Shown here piece after piece: positions 36,134 through 44,475 of a DNA stretch of 64,000 bases. Origin of the DNA: Metabacillus halosaccharovorans. Its GTDB lineage: Bacteria; Bacillota; Bacilli; Bacillales; Bacillaceae. Position 1 is the stretch's first letter. Every line of letters begins with the position of its first letter. The notes under the pieces are model-generated. The model was not told where the DNA came from and ran no database searches. It saw only the letters and a list, made by a program, of their open reading frames with translations. The stretch lies in NCBI RefSeq assembly GCF_002019635.1, contig NZ_KV917371.1, positions 558,001 through 622,000 on the forward strand, in the 5' to 3' direction. The translations under genes and the position numbers were made by a program.

Positions 36134-37252
36134 TTATTCTAGTCCAGTGAATTCACTAGCATCATAGTAACTTGAATCAATTAATTCCGCTTTCACGTTT
36201 TCTTTGTTAACGACGATAACGTCTGTTTGTTTTGCATTTACATCAACACTACCGTTGTTGTAAGTACCAGTCGTTTCTGGAGTTTTTCCATCAAGAATGT
36301 CTACAGCCATACCCATAGCATCTTCAACAAGTGTACGAACATCTTTAAACACCGTCATAGATTGTTTTTCATCAATGATGTATTGGATTGAGGCTTTTTC
36401 AGCATCCTGACCAGTTATGACATAGCTAGATACAGCACTGTCTGATGCAAATACGTCAGCGATTGAACGAGAAGTACCATCGTTTGGAGCTAGAACTGCT
36501 ACGTCACCTTTTAAGTCAGCACCTGCAGCTGTTAAGTTTGTTTGCGCTTTATTTTTAGCTTCGTTTGGATCCCAGTTTGTTGTAACCTGACCTAAAATTT
36601 TCCCTAATTCATCACGACTAAGAGTTGCTTTATCTTTTAAAGCTTCTGCTTCACTAGAGTTAGCGATTACAAAAGTACCATCAGCAATTTTGGGTTGAAG
36701 AACTTTCCAAGCACCTTCGAAGAATAGGAATGCATTGTTATCAGACGCTGCACCAGCAAATAAGTAAAGCGGAACACCAGTACCTTCTACATTGTCAACT
36801 AAATATTGACCCTGTGCTTCACCTACAGCAATACTGTCAAATGTTACATAATAGTCAACTGCATCTGTATCAGTAATTAAACGATCATAAGAAATAACTT
36901 TTATTCCTTCTTTTTTTGCTGCTTCTACTGCTGAACCAGCTGCTGGTCCATCATGAGGTGCGATGATTAGAACATCGATTCCTTTACTAATTAACGTTTC
37001 TACGTTTTCTTTCTCTTTTGCAGAAGAACCTTGGCTAAACAAGATTTCAGTTGTATATTCAGAGTCTGCTAGAGCTGCTTTAAATCTTTCTTCATCTTGA
37101 ACCCATCTTGGCTCATCCTTTGTTGGTAATACGATCCCAACACTTACTTCACTACTTCCACCGCCTCCAGTGCTATCACTGCTACAAGCTGCTACGAAAG
37201 TAAATAAAATACCTACTAATAAGGCCGAAACTAACTTAAAACCTTTTTTCAT
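36134..37252 (-). CDS. chvE: Monosaccharide-binding lipoprotein, ChvE type
   Basis: A 372-residue binding protein with signal peptide and lipobox (FVAACSS). It follows ChvE closely: PTKDEPRW, VISYDRLI, SDNNAFLFFEGA, TNWDPNEA, GQDAEKASIQ and TVFKDVRTLVED. ChvE-type proteins bind several aldoses (glucose, galactose, arabinose, xylose). It leads the ABC operon. Its promoter carries AraC-type direct repeats and cre-like boxes. The upstream neighbours are a sugar sensor operon, which probably switches it on. Confidence 0.92.
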   Translation of the reverse strand: MKKGFKLVSALLVGILFTFVAACSSDSTGGGGSSEVSVGIVLPTKDEPRWVQDEERFKAALADSEYTTEILFSQGSSAKEKENVETLISKGIDVLIIAPHDGPAAGSAVEAAKKEGIKVISYDRLITDTDAVDYYVTFDSIAVGEAQGQYLVDNVEGTGVPLYLFAGAASDNNAFLFFEGAWKVLQPKIADGTFVIANSSEAEALKDKATLSRDELGKILGQVTTNWDPNEAKNKAQTNLTAAGADLKGDVAVLAPNDGTSRSIADVFASDSAVSSYVITGQDAEKASIQYIIDEKQSMTVFKDVRTLVEDAMGMAVDILDGKTPETTGTYNNGSVDVNAKQTDVIVVNKENVKAELIDSSYYDASEFTGLE

Positions 37253-37276
37253 ACTTTTTCCCCCTCACATCTCTTT

Positions 37277-37332
37277 TGATAGTGCTTACATACAAAAGAT
37301 ACCATTCGTAATTAATCATGAAAACACTTACT
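37277..37332 (-). promoter_or_regulatory. chvE operon promoter with two cre-like boxes
   Basis: The minus strand shows weak -35 TTTTCA (37324-37319), 17 bp, and -10 TATCTT (37301-37296). TGTAAGCACTATCA (37290-37277, minus strand, 13 of 14 to cre) lies six bases past the -10. TGAAAACACTTACT (37319-37332, plus strand) overlaps the -35. Confidence 0.5.
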
Positions 37333-37336
37333 TATA

Positions 37337-37368
37337 GTACTTTTTTAGTATCCATCTGTACTTTTTTA
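37337..37368 (-). repeat. Direct repeats, probable YesN-type activator site
   Basis: GTACTTTTTTA occurs at 37337-37347 and again at 37358-37368, exactly 21 bp apart (two helical turns). The pair lies 12 bp upstream of the putative chvE -35. This is the geometry of an AraC-family activator, and the neighbouring YesN-type regulator is the candidate. Confidence 0.6.
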
Positions 37369-37591
37369 ACATGACAAATAGGTAGATTATCACCTCAAAC
37401 CAAAGAGGCAAGCACTTTAGTCATCCTTGATCACCATCTAACTCTTAAAAAGAGCTGGTAATCACTTTATCTTCGATTTTAGATAGTTCATCTTCGACTA
37501 TTAAAATTTTTCTACGATTATTGCCTTTCAATCAACATTTCTACAAATTACTACATAATTCGCCCCCAATGTCTATATACTTAACGTACAA
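37369..37591. other. Intergenic region upstream of the chvE promoter
   Basis: Apart from the promoter elements to its left and the terminator to its right I see no gene or structured element here. Confidence 0.4.
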
Positions 37592-37620
37592 AAATAGAGC
37601 TTGGAAAACACTCCAAGCTC
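37592..37620 (-). terminator. Terminator of the sensor operon
   Basis: A perfect 9-bp stem (GAGCTTGGA at 37597-37605 with TCCAAGCTC at 37612-37620) and a T-rich tail on the minus strand, 35 bp past the stop of the last sensor gene. Confidence 0.8.
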
Positions 37621-37654
37621 CTACTCTTTCAAACTATTTTTTTATCATCTAATT

Positions 37655-38728
37655 TTACTTATCCTTATTCAAGTAAACATCTTCTTTCATATGAAAACCA
37701 TCCGCAATGATTGTTTCATCAACATTTGAATGATTAACAACAGTGGGGGATAAAAGAATTGAAGGTACCTCCATTTTACCGTTGTTTACTTTTACGATCT
37801 CTCCAAGCTCCCCAATCTCCTCATCCTTTGCTAGCTTTATTGCAAGTTCTGCAGCTAGCTCGGTTAACTCATTAATCGGTTTATAAATGGTCATCGCCTG
37901 TTTTCCCTCAATGATACGTTGAATGGCTGCTAGATCTGCATCTTGGCCAGCAACTGGAACTTTCCCTGCAAGTCCTTGCTCCTCCAGCGCTTCTATTACT
38001 GCACCAGCCGTTGCATCATTCGCCGCAATTACTGCATCAATATCCTGGTGATTAGCATTTAAGGCAATTTCCATATTTTCTTTTGCATTTGATGGCACCC
38101 AGTCTTTTGTCCACTGATCAAAAACAACTGTTATATCTCCCTTATCAATAAGAGGCTGGAGCACTTCAAATACCCCTTTTTTAAACATATGTGCATTATT
38201 ATCCGTTTCTGCTCCACCAATATAGACATACTTTCCTTTTGGAACAAGCTTTGTAATTGCCTGTGCTTGAAGTACTCCAACCCGCTCATTATCATAGGAA
38301 ACATACATTTCAACTTCTGCATTTTTCACCAGGCGATCATATGATAATACTTTAATACCAGCAGAGTGAGCTTTTTCAACAATAGCTGCAGTCGATTCAG
38401 CGTTATGTGGAACAATGACAAGCAAATCAATTCCATTGCTAATCATCGTTTCCGCTTGCCAAATTTGCAAGGCATCATCACCATGTGAAGCCATCACCTC
38501 CACCTCTGCCCCTAATGCTTCAACCGATTGTTTGAAATGATCTCTATCTTTCACCCACCGTTCCTCCGTTAATGTATCCATAGCAAATCCAATTTTGATT
38601 GGCTCATCTAAAACCTGTTTATCATTTGAGTTATAGCTGCTCGTCTTTGATTGTGCTATTGAGTCGCTGTTTCGTATCTGCGGTTCTTCACAACCAAGGA
38701 GAAATATGAATAATACGAGCATCAACAA
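37655..38728 (-). CDS. XylF-like sugar-binding lipoprotein of the sensor operon
   Basis: About 357 residues, with a lipobox in FIFLLGC and a sugar-binding fold (Peripla_BP_4). It shares ChvE/XylF landmarks: VKVLSYDRLV-like segment, ETDNNAHMFKKGVFEVLQP, GQDADLAAIQRIIEGKQAMTIYKP. It closes a sensor operon instead of a transporter operon, like XylFII of Clostridium beijerinckii, which hands the sugar signal to a LytS kinase. The start is odd: only TTG 38728 and ATG 38722 with a poor ribosome site. The frame stays open back to the response regulator stop codon and is in phase with it. Confidence 0.85.
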   Translation of the reverse strand: MLMLVLFIFLLGCEEPQIRNSDSIAQSKTSSYNSNDKQVLDEPIKIGFAMDTLTEERWVKDRDHFKQSVEALGAEVEVMASHGDDALQIWQAETMISNGIDLLVIVPHNAESTAAIVEKAHSAGIKVLSYDRLVKNAEVEMYVSYDNERVGVLQAQAITKLVPKGKYVYIGGAETDNNAHMFKKGVFEVLQPLIDKGDITVVFDQWTKDWVPSNAKENMEIALNANHQDIDAVIAANDATAGAVIEALEEQGLAGKVPVAGQDADLAAIQRIIEGKQAMTIYKPINELTELAAELAIKLAKDEEIGELGEIVKVNNGKMEVPSILLSPTVVNHSNVDETIIADGFHMKEDVYLNKDK

Positions 38729-38785
38729 GCCTAAGTTAGTATTAGTAAATAACTGTCTGATTTTAATCGCTCCAATACAATTGTA

Positions 38786-40327
38786 TTATTCTACTTTTGA
38801 TAACAACTTTTTACGGTACTCTTTTGGAGAAGAATGACAGATTTTTTTGAATACCTTGCTAAAATAATTCGGATCATGGTAACCAACTTCGAATGTGATT
38901 TCTTTTAAGCTTTTTAATGGATCTCTCATTAGTCTCTTCGCTTTCTCAATGCGACACTCTGTTAAAAAATTTATATAATTAATTCCTAGCTGCTCTTTAA
39001 ATATTTTACTAATATATATAGGACTCAAGCCTACTTGTTGACCAACCGCTTCCAATGAGATATCCTCATGTGCATGGTCAATGATGTATTGTTTCATTTG
39101 TTGAATGGTATCCACTTCCATGTTAGCAAGATGCTTCTCATATGACTCTTGCATTCGATCTAACAGGTGCCGTGCTTCGGCTCGCAGTTGTCTATAATCG
39201 GTCGATTTGAAGGAGTACAACGGTACATCTGATTCTACTCCCATCTCGCTTAATATACGGGTGGCAATCCAAAACAGCTCCATTACTCTTTGTTGCGTTT
39301 GCTTCACCATTGTTCCTTCTTGTTCTAAACGATCGATAATATGTGCAATTCGTTGAAAAATCTCATCCCATTCTCCATTACGGATATGATCAAAATATTG
39401 CTGTTCACTTTGTTTTGTTGTTTCCTCATCAATTCCTGAAACAAGCGCGGGCAACTCTTCATAAAATTGGAATTTTCGTGGAATTGATGTATCTCTCGTC
39501 GCAATTAGTGATTCTTGATATGACTGTCTAATTTGACTCAAAGATTTGTATACGGTTCCAATTCCAACAAACCAGCCAGTAGCTTCACCGGCTGTGTTTA
39601 AGGACAAAATCTCTTTAGCCAACATGATAGCTTGAGAACGGAACGATTGATCTTGCTTTCGAAAGACAATGATAGGAAGTTGCCTGCCATATAACGCACC
39701 TACCAAACCACTACCTGTTTGATTCAACTTTTCTCTAACCTTGGAATAAGAGGCTTCAAAACCATCAGGCACAATGAGGCTAATCACAAATTTTTCTTCC
39801 GTGGCCTGTATGTCTAACATTTCTAGTAGCTTTTCCAAATGAACTTCATGAACATGGTCAAATAATAGTTGTGTTACAACATCGGTCTCAAATAAGGACA
39901 TGGCTATTTGCAAAGTATTTTCCTGCTGCTTCATAGCCTCAACTCTTTGTTGTTCTCCCTTTATCTGGTTAAGCACTTTCTCAACAGTTTCCACGATCTC
40001 CTTAATTCGACTTGGTTTTACCAAATAATCGACAACACCCAGCCTCATGGCTTCCTTAGCGTAATCAAAAGTTGCGTATGCAGTTACTAATATAAATTTC
40101 ATACGAGGATAATAGGACTTCATTTTTTCAATTACTTCAATACCAGTCATACCTGGCATTTGAATATCCATGAACACTAAGTCTGGTTGAAAATCTGAGG
40201 CTATCTCTATTGCCAGCCTCCCATTTTTCGCTTGTTGAATGACAATATCCGTAAAGTTCTTCTTAAGAATCATTTCTAACCCATCACGTTCGACCTCTTC
40301 ATCATCTACAATAAGTATGTTAGTCAT
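38786..40327 (-). CDS. YesN-type response regulator (receiver plus AraC)
   Basis: A 513-residue regulator. The receiver (1-120) has phospho-acceptor D54 in DLVFMDIQMPGMTG and the KPSRIKEI end. A middle region (about 130-395) resembles the GGDEF-like linker of YesN proteins. The AraC helix-turn-helix (about 410-510) shows ISLEAVGQQVGLSPIYISKIFK and VGYHDPNYFSKVFKK. It overlaps the kinase gene by eight bases. Direct repeats at the chvE promoter are its likely target. Confidence 0.92.
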   Translation of the reverse strand: MTNILIVDDEEVERDGLEMILKKNFTDIVIQQAKNGRLAIEIASDFQPDLVFMDIQMPGMTGIEVIEKMKSYYPRMKFILVTAYATFDYAKEAMRLGVVDYLVKPSRIKEIVETVEKVLNQIKGEQQRVEAMKQQENTLQIAMSLFETDVVTQLLFDHVHEVHLEKLLEMLDIQATEEKFVISLIVPDGFEASYSKVREKLNQTGSGLVGALYGRQLPIIVFRKQDQSFRSQAIMLAKEILSLNTAGEATGWFVGIGTVYKSLSQIRQSYQESLIATRDTSIPRKFQFYEELPALVSGIDEETTKQSEQQYFDHIRNGEWDEIFQRIAHIIDRLEQEGTMVKQTQQRVMELFWIATRILSEMGVESDVPLYSFKSTDYRQLRAEARHLLDRMQESYEKHLANMEVDTIQQMKQYIIDHAHEDISLEAVGQQVGLSPIYISKIFKEQLGINYINFLTECRIEKAKRLMRDPLKSLKEITFEVGYHDPNYFSKVFKKICHSSPKEYRKKLLSKVE

Positions 40328-41768
40328 TTGTCTCGAGTCTCCTTTCCTTCAAAAGCTTTATCATCACTTTCGTACCACTTCCTTGGCTACTTTCAATCTT
40401 CATCACATCTTCCATCCCATTGAAAAGTCGAAGACGCTTCATCACATTACTTAAACCAATACCTGAGGAGTGTCCATTTGCCGTGTTTACCTTCTCTTCA
40501 TATATTTCTTGAATTTTTTCTTCTGTCATACCAGGACCATTGTCTTCCACTTCTATCATGACTAGGTCTCCCTCATCTTTGATTCGAAACCAAATAATAC
40601 CACCTTCTTCATGTGGCTCAACCGCATATATGACGGCATTTTCCACGAGCGGCTGCAAGGTTAGGCCAGGGATCGGGATAGGAAGACAAGATTCATCTAT
40701 CTCCATTAGAAAGGTAAGTCTGTCTGTGTATCTTGTTTTTTGAATATCAATATATTGTTTCATTACATTTACTTCATCATTAAGTGTCATAGGCTTATCT
40801 AAATGTTTTAGGTTATAGCGTAATAAGCCTGCGATGCTAACTAGCAAATCACTCGTTTCTTCTGATCCTTCCATATAGGCTTTTTTAGAAAGTGTATTTA
40901 GCGTGTTAAATAAAAAATGTGGATTTATTTGACTCTGTAGATTACGCAATTGACTTTCCTTTAATAGAAGCCTATTTTGCTGTAATTCATTTTCCAGCTG
41001 TGCTTGATGATGTATTTCTGATATTAATTTATTTATATTCACACGCATTCGATCAAACATCTTTGCCAGAAATGCAATTTCATCACTCGAATTCACTTCA
41101 ACTTTTAAATCAAACCGCCCTTTGGAAAGCTCATTTGCTGCATGTGTCAATTTTTCAACTGGTTTCGTAATCCGTTGAGAAAACCAATAAGTAAAGAGTA
41201 AGAGACCTACCGTAATTAAAAGGAGCAACCAAATTCCAAGCTGCTTTAGCTCTTCTGACTGACTAATCATATCTCGATAAAACATATCATATGTTTGAAG
41301 CTCTAAATCTATTAATGTCAAAGCCATTTCCGAGATATAGTTAGAAATATGAGTCGCTTCATTAAATGCTGTCATTGAGTACTCTGTTTCATCCTCAGAC
41401 TGAAAAGAAATTGATAAATCAACTGACTCTACAAAACTATCAACTAAGTTCACATAATTTGTTAATGCTAATTCATTCTCCACATTTTTATATGTAGCTA
41501 CTTCATTTTTCATCTTTTGAATGTCTTTCTTATTCTGAGTAATTGCTTTAAAGTTATCTTCAGATGGAAGGAGTAAATAGTTATTTAATGCTGTTACTGT
41601 ATTTTCACTTTTTATCGTTATTTCATTCAATATTAAGTATCGTTCAAGGATGTTGTTATACTGATCTAACATTTTTTGATTATAGTAAGTAAGCGAAAAC
41701 CAAGTTGCTGCCATTATCAAGAGAGCCACTAACACAAGGCCCCAAATTTTCTTCTGTATACTGTTCAT
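40320..41768 (-). CDS. Sensor histidine kinase, YesM/LytS type
   Basis: A 482-residue membrane kinase. Two helices (about 8-27 and 178-197) enclose a 150-residue extracellular, largely helical sensor; HAMP follows (198-250). Phospho-acceptor H284 is in QINPHFLFNTLN. ATP-binding motifs are LVENAVIYAVEPHEEGG, DNGPGM and GIGLSNVMKRL. It overlaps the binding-protein gene upstream by four bases and the regulator downstream by eight, so the parts are made together. The ligand is probably presented by one or both binding proteins. Confidence 0.92.
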   Translation of the reverse strand: MNSIQKKIWGLVLVALLIMAATWFSLTYYNQKMLDQYNNILERYLILNEITIKSENTVTALNNYLLLPSEDNFKAITQNKKDIQKMKNEVATYKNVENELALTNYVNLVDSFVESVDLSISFQSEDETEYSMTAFNEATHISNYISEMALTLIDLELQTYDMFYRDMISQSEELKQLGIWLLLLITVGLLLFTYWFSQRITKPVEKLTHAANELSKGRFDLKVEVNSSDEIAFLAKMFDRMRVNINKLISEIHHQAQLENELQQNRLLLKESQLRNLQSQINPHFLFNTLNTLSKKAYMEGSEETSDLLVSIAGLLRYNLKHLDKPMTLNDEVNVMKQYIDIQKTRYTDRLTFLMEIDESCLPIPIPGLTLQPLVENAVIYAVEPHEEGGIIWFRIKDEGDLVMIEVEDNGPGMTEEKIQEIYEEKVNTANGHSSGIGLSNVMKRLRLFNGMEDVMKIESSQGSGTKVMIKLLKERRLETND

Positions 41769-42742
41769 TCGTCGTCCACCTGTTTCACCATTTGAATGTC
41801 AGTAAGATAGCCATCTAAATTAAGTGGTAATACCTCTCTGTTCAGCCAGTTCATCATTAATTCCACACTAAGCTCCCCCATCATTGATGGAGACTGCTCG
41901 ATCATTCCATCTATTTTTCCTTCCTCCAATAAAGATAATGAACTAGGGTCATCGTCAAAAGAATAGATATAAAACGCTTCAACATTCGAGCGTCTATCAA
42001 TTTCCTCTACCAAATCATCTGCAAATTTTGCATTTAGTGTAATAAAAGCATCAACGTCAGGTATCCGGTTTAATAAATCCTTTGTGGTGGCAATAACCTG
42101 CTCTCGTGTATCTTCCGTCTCTGCTTCAATCAGCTTAATTTCTGGATAATTGGAGAGGTATTCTTGAATTCCTTTTAATCTCTGTGCTTGATAGAATTCC
42201 TGTGTACGGTCAATCACTAAAACAACCTCGCCAGATTCTCCCATATCCTCTACCAATTGTTCCGCAATCATTCTACCAGCCAAAATCTGATCGGACCCTA
42301 CATACGTCCTACGAAGGCTTTCTGCCATCGGAACATCATTGGCCACCGTGATAACTGGCACTCCATATGAAGAAGCTTTTACTTTTGTCAGCTCCTTAAA
42401 TTCCTCTGTATCCACTCCCTGAACGATAATACCATCTACTTTTGAATAAATCGCTATTTCTATTTGTTTTAAGAAATCCTCTTGATTGTTGCCATAACTT
42501 CCCAATATCTCAAGCCTTGCACCAGCCTGTTCTGCCTGTTGCTTCGCTCCTGCACTAACTGAATCCCAAAATGGAGTCTCCAACTCATGAGTAATCAAGA
42601 CGATTCTCTTGTCAGTAAGCTTTTCCTTTAACTCCTCTGGCAACTTCCAATTTGTATTAAATACTTTCACAGCAGAATCTAATGTAAAATAAAAAAGAAT
42701 AATACATGTGATAACGCTTACAAACTTAACAATCTTTCCCAT
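41765..42742 (-). CDS. RbsB-like binding protein with membrane anchor (sensor)
   Basis: A 325-residue sugar-binding-fold protein (Peripla_BP_4), with the phrases ITHELETPFWDSVSAGAKQ, KVDGIIVQGVD and SLLEEGKIDGMIEQSP. It has an uncleaved-looking N-terminal helix (about 6-24) and no lipobox, so it is probably anchored next to the kinase. AAAGGAG precedes the ATG. It begins the operon binding protein, kinase, regulator, second binding protein. It is not followed by any permease, so a sensing role is more likely than transport. Confidence 0.88.
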   Translation of the reverse strand: MGKIVKFVSVITCIILFYFTLDSAVKVFNTNWKLPEELKEKLTDKRIVLITHELETPFWDSVSAGAKQQAEQAGARLEILGSYGNNQEDFLKQIEIAIYSKVDGIIVQGVDTEEFKELTKVKASSYGVPVITVANDVPMAESLRRTYVGSDQILAGRMIAEQLVEDMGESGEVVLVIDRTQEFYQAQRLKGIQEYLSNYPEIKLIEAETEDTREQVIATTKDLLNRIPDVDAFITLNAKFADDLVEEIDRRSNVEAFYIYSFDDDPSSLSLLEEGKIDGMIEQSPSMMGELSVELMMNWLNREVLPLNLDGYLTDIQMVKQVDDE

Positions 42743-42776
42743 GAAGCTAACTCCTTTAAAGTAATAAACTAGTCTT

Positions 42777-42785
42777 ATTATAGCA
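42777..42785 (-). promoter_or_regulatory. Extended -10 promoter of the sensor operon
   Basis: TGCTATAAT on the minus strand (42785-42777) is an extended -10; the -35 position (ATTATC) is poor. It lies 35 bp before the first start codon of the operon. Confidence 0.5.
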
Positions 42786-42851
42786 GACTATTAATTAATG
42801 ATAATATCTTTAATACACATATTACTCCTTAGCTGTTGGTTACTACTTCCT

Positions 42852-43244
42852 TTAAAGAAACCAGTAAATGAGCGGGTTTCTCAAAAACCAAGAATATTTA
42901 CAACCCCTTTTTTGCAAAAATGTATAGAGATCATTTTTAACAAATGGATTAGAAATATATTAACCTTGTAGTTCATCTGAGCATTTATCCATAATATATT
43001 GAAGTTCCTCTTCTGTTTCAACTCCCTCACAGACGACTTTTATATTGAGGTCGTGTGCATTAATCATAGCTGAGGTAATAGGTACATTTTCTATAGCATT
43101 AGGTACTCCCGTTACAAAAGAACGATCAATTTTGATAATAACTACTTCCAATTGTTTTAGTTAGGTAATGGATGAATTCCTTGTTCCAAAGTCGTCAATA
43201 CCAAGTTTGATACAGGAAATTAATATCATCGCCGAGGCAGTAGC
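42852..43244 (-). pseudogene. EAL-domain phosphodiesterase remnant
   Basis: Reading one minus-strand frame through two stops gives a clear EAL segment: KLGIDDFGTRNSSIT, stop, LKQLEVVIIKIDRSFVTG, IKVVCEGVETEEELQYI, DELQG, stop, YISNPFVKNDLYTFLQ. Intact EAL proteins have tyrosine at both stop positions (SSLSYL and QGYYF), so both are tyrosine-to-TAA changes. N-terminal EVL region and the rest of the protein are missing. It once degraded cyclic di-GMP; now it is a decayed fragment. Confidence 0.8.
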
Positions 43245-43486
43245 TTACGCTTACGTAAATATTAAAGCATTAGGTTCTGATATGCAGAAGCATTAAAAGA
43301 TAATTACCAAAGTTCCAAAACTTAATTCACTGATGTTTAGATCTGTATCACCAGGTTACCGATTATTTAGCTTCTCCACCATCCCGTTATGTAACCTTAT
43401 CGTTTTTGGTTGCGGTTTTGTTATATATTTTCTTATATCGGAATATAACAGGTTTTCGGGTATGGCATATGGCCGCATTTGTGTAA

Positions 43487-43525
43487 AAAGAAAAAGGATG
43501 ACCGCCATGGTCATCCTTTTTCTTT
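43487..43525 (-). terminator. Terminator of the monooxygenase operon
   Basis: A long perfect stem (AAAGAAAAAGGATGACC, 43487-43503, with its complement 43509-43525; loop GCCAT), T-rich on both strands, touching the stop of the monooxygenase gene. Confidence 0.85.
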
Positions 43526-43817
43526 AATTTAATTTCTCAGCTTGATAAACATCCGCTTCCAATGGAGCACCTAGCATCGCCTTAGCAGCTGCGCTGAATT
43601 TTTGGAAGTGACTGCTTGCATTATGGGCCTGGACAGCCTCCATGTCCTTCCAACTTTCAACCATAACAAAGCTGTTAGCATCTTTTGGATCCTGGAATAG
43701 GTCGTAGCTGTTATTACCAGCTTCTGCACGGCTCCCCTCCATAACTGCTTCAATTTCTTGAAGGAATTCTTCCTTTTTCTCTGGTTTAACTGACATTCTA
43801 GCATGGATGATAATCAT
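43524..43817 (-). CDS. Antibiotic biosynthesis monooxygenase-type (ABM) protein
   Basis: A 97-residue ferredoxin-like ABM-domain protein: MIIIHARMSVKPEKKEEFL, SRAEAGNNSYDLFQDP, FVMVESWKDMEAVQAHNASSHF. Relatives include YgiN-type quinol monooxygenases and proteins acting on reactive quinones. AAGGAGAG precedes the ATG. It follows the nitroreductase gene by 13 bp, so with MarR it forms a three-gene operon. Such MarR/nitroreductase/ABM sets often respond to quinones or electrophiles; this is inferred. Confidence 0.88.
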   Translation of the reverse strand: MIIIHARMSVKPEKKEEFLQEIEAVMEGSRAEAGNNSYDLFQDPKDANSFVMVESWKDMEAVQAHNASSHFQKFSAAAKAMLGAPLEADVYQAEKLN

Positions 43818-43830
43818 AGTTTCTCTCTCC

Positions 43831-44475
43831 TTATTTCCATTCTGTAATTTGTTCTACCGGCATACGATAGGACTTGTAGCCTGTATCTACTGCTTTACCT
43901 ATAGAAAGCAGCATGACTGGAACATAACGGCCCTTATCCAAATCAAATGCTTCTGCGATTTTATCTTTCTCATATCCGCCAATCGGACATGTATCGTAAC
44001 CATATGCCTTTGCAGTCAGCATTAGCTGCATCGATACTAAACCACTATCAATTAAAATTGTTTCCCTATTTGCCTGTTCCGTAATAGATGAAAGCAGGTT
44101 ACGGATAGAGGGTACTTGCTGATCTTTTACTTCTTGGGGCATTAGACCATGCTCTACCGCTTTACCATAAATTTCTTCCAAGTAGTCAAGGTTATTCATA
44201 TCAGCAAAAACAGCTATTACTGCTGACGAGGTTTTCACTTGCTGCTGATTGAACTTGGCAAGCGGTGCAAGCTTTGCTTTTGCTTCAGGGCTTTCAATAA
44301 CAACAAAACGCCAAGGCTGTAAATTGACTGATGATGGCGCCTTAGTTGCTGCTGTAAGTATTTCAGACATTTCTTCCTGACTAATTTTTACGTTTTCATC
44401 ATACGTACGGATGGCACGGCGATCCTGTACGATTTGTAAAAAAGCTTCTTTATTATATATAGGTGTTTGATTCAT
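43831..44475 (-). CDS. Nitroreductase-family flavoprotein
   Basis: A 214-residue FMN-dependent NAD(P)H oxidoreductase. Landmarks are DRRAIRTYDENVKI, APSSVNLQPWRFVVI and the C-terminal YGYDTCPIGGYEKDKIAEAF. It reduces nitro-compounds, quinones or similar. AGGAGG precedes the ATG. It overlaps the MarR gene by four bases, so the regulator and enzyme are co-expressed. Confidence 0.9.
   Translation of the reverse strand: MNQTPIYNKEAFLQIVQDRRAIRTYDENVKISQEEMSEILTAATKAPSSVNLQPWRFVVIESPEAKAKLAPLAKFNQQQVKTSSAVIAVFADMNNLDYLEEIYGKAVEHGLMPQEVKDQQVPSIRNLLSSITEQANRETILIDSGLVSMQLMLTAKAYGYDTCPIGGYEKDKIAEAFDLDKGRYVPVMLLSIGKAVDTGYKSYRMPVEQITEWK

Noticed and set aside
41765-42742. RbsB-like protein as a transport component
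   Set aside because: No permease or ATPase accompanies it and its gene overlaps the kinase gene, so a sensing role fits better.
43333-43527. Plus-strand 64-codon hydrophobic frame
   Set aside because: There is no ribosome site, no family resemblance, and it ends inside a terminator stem.
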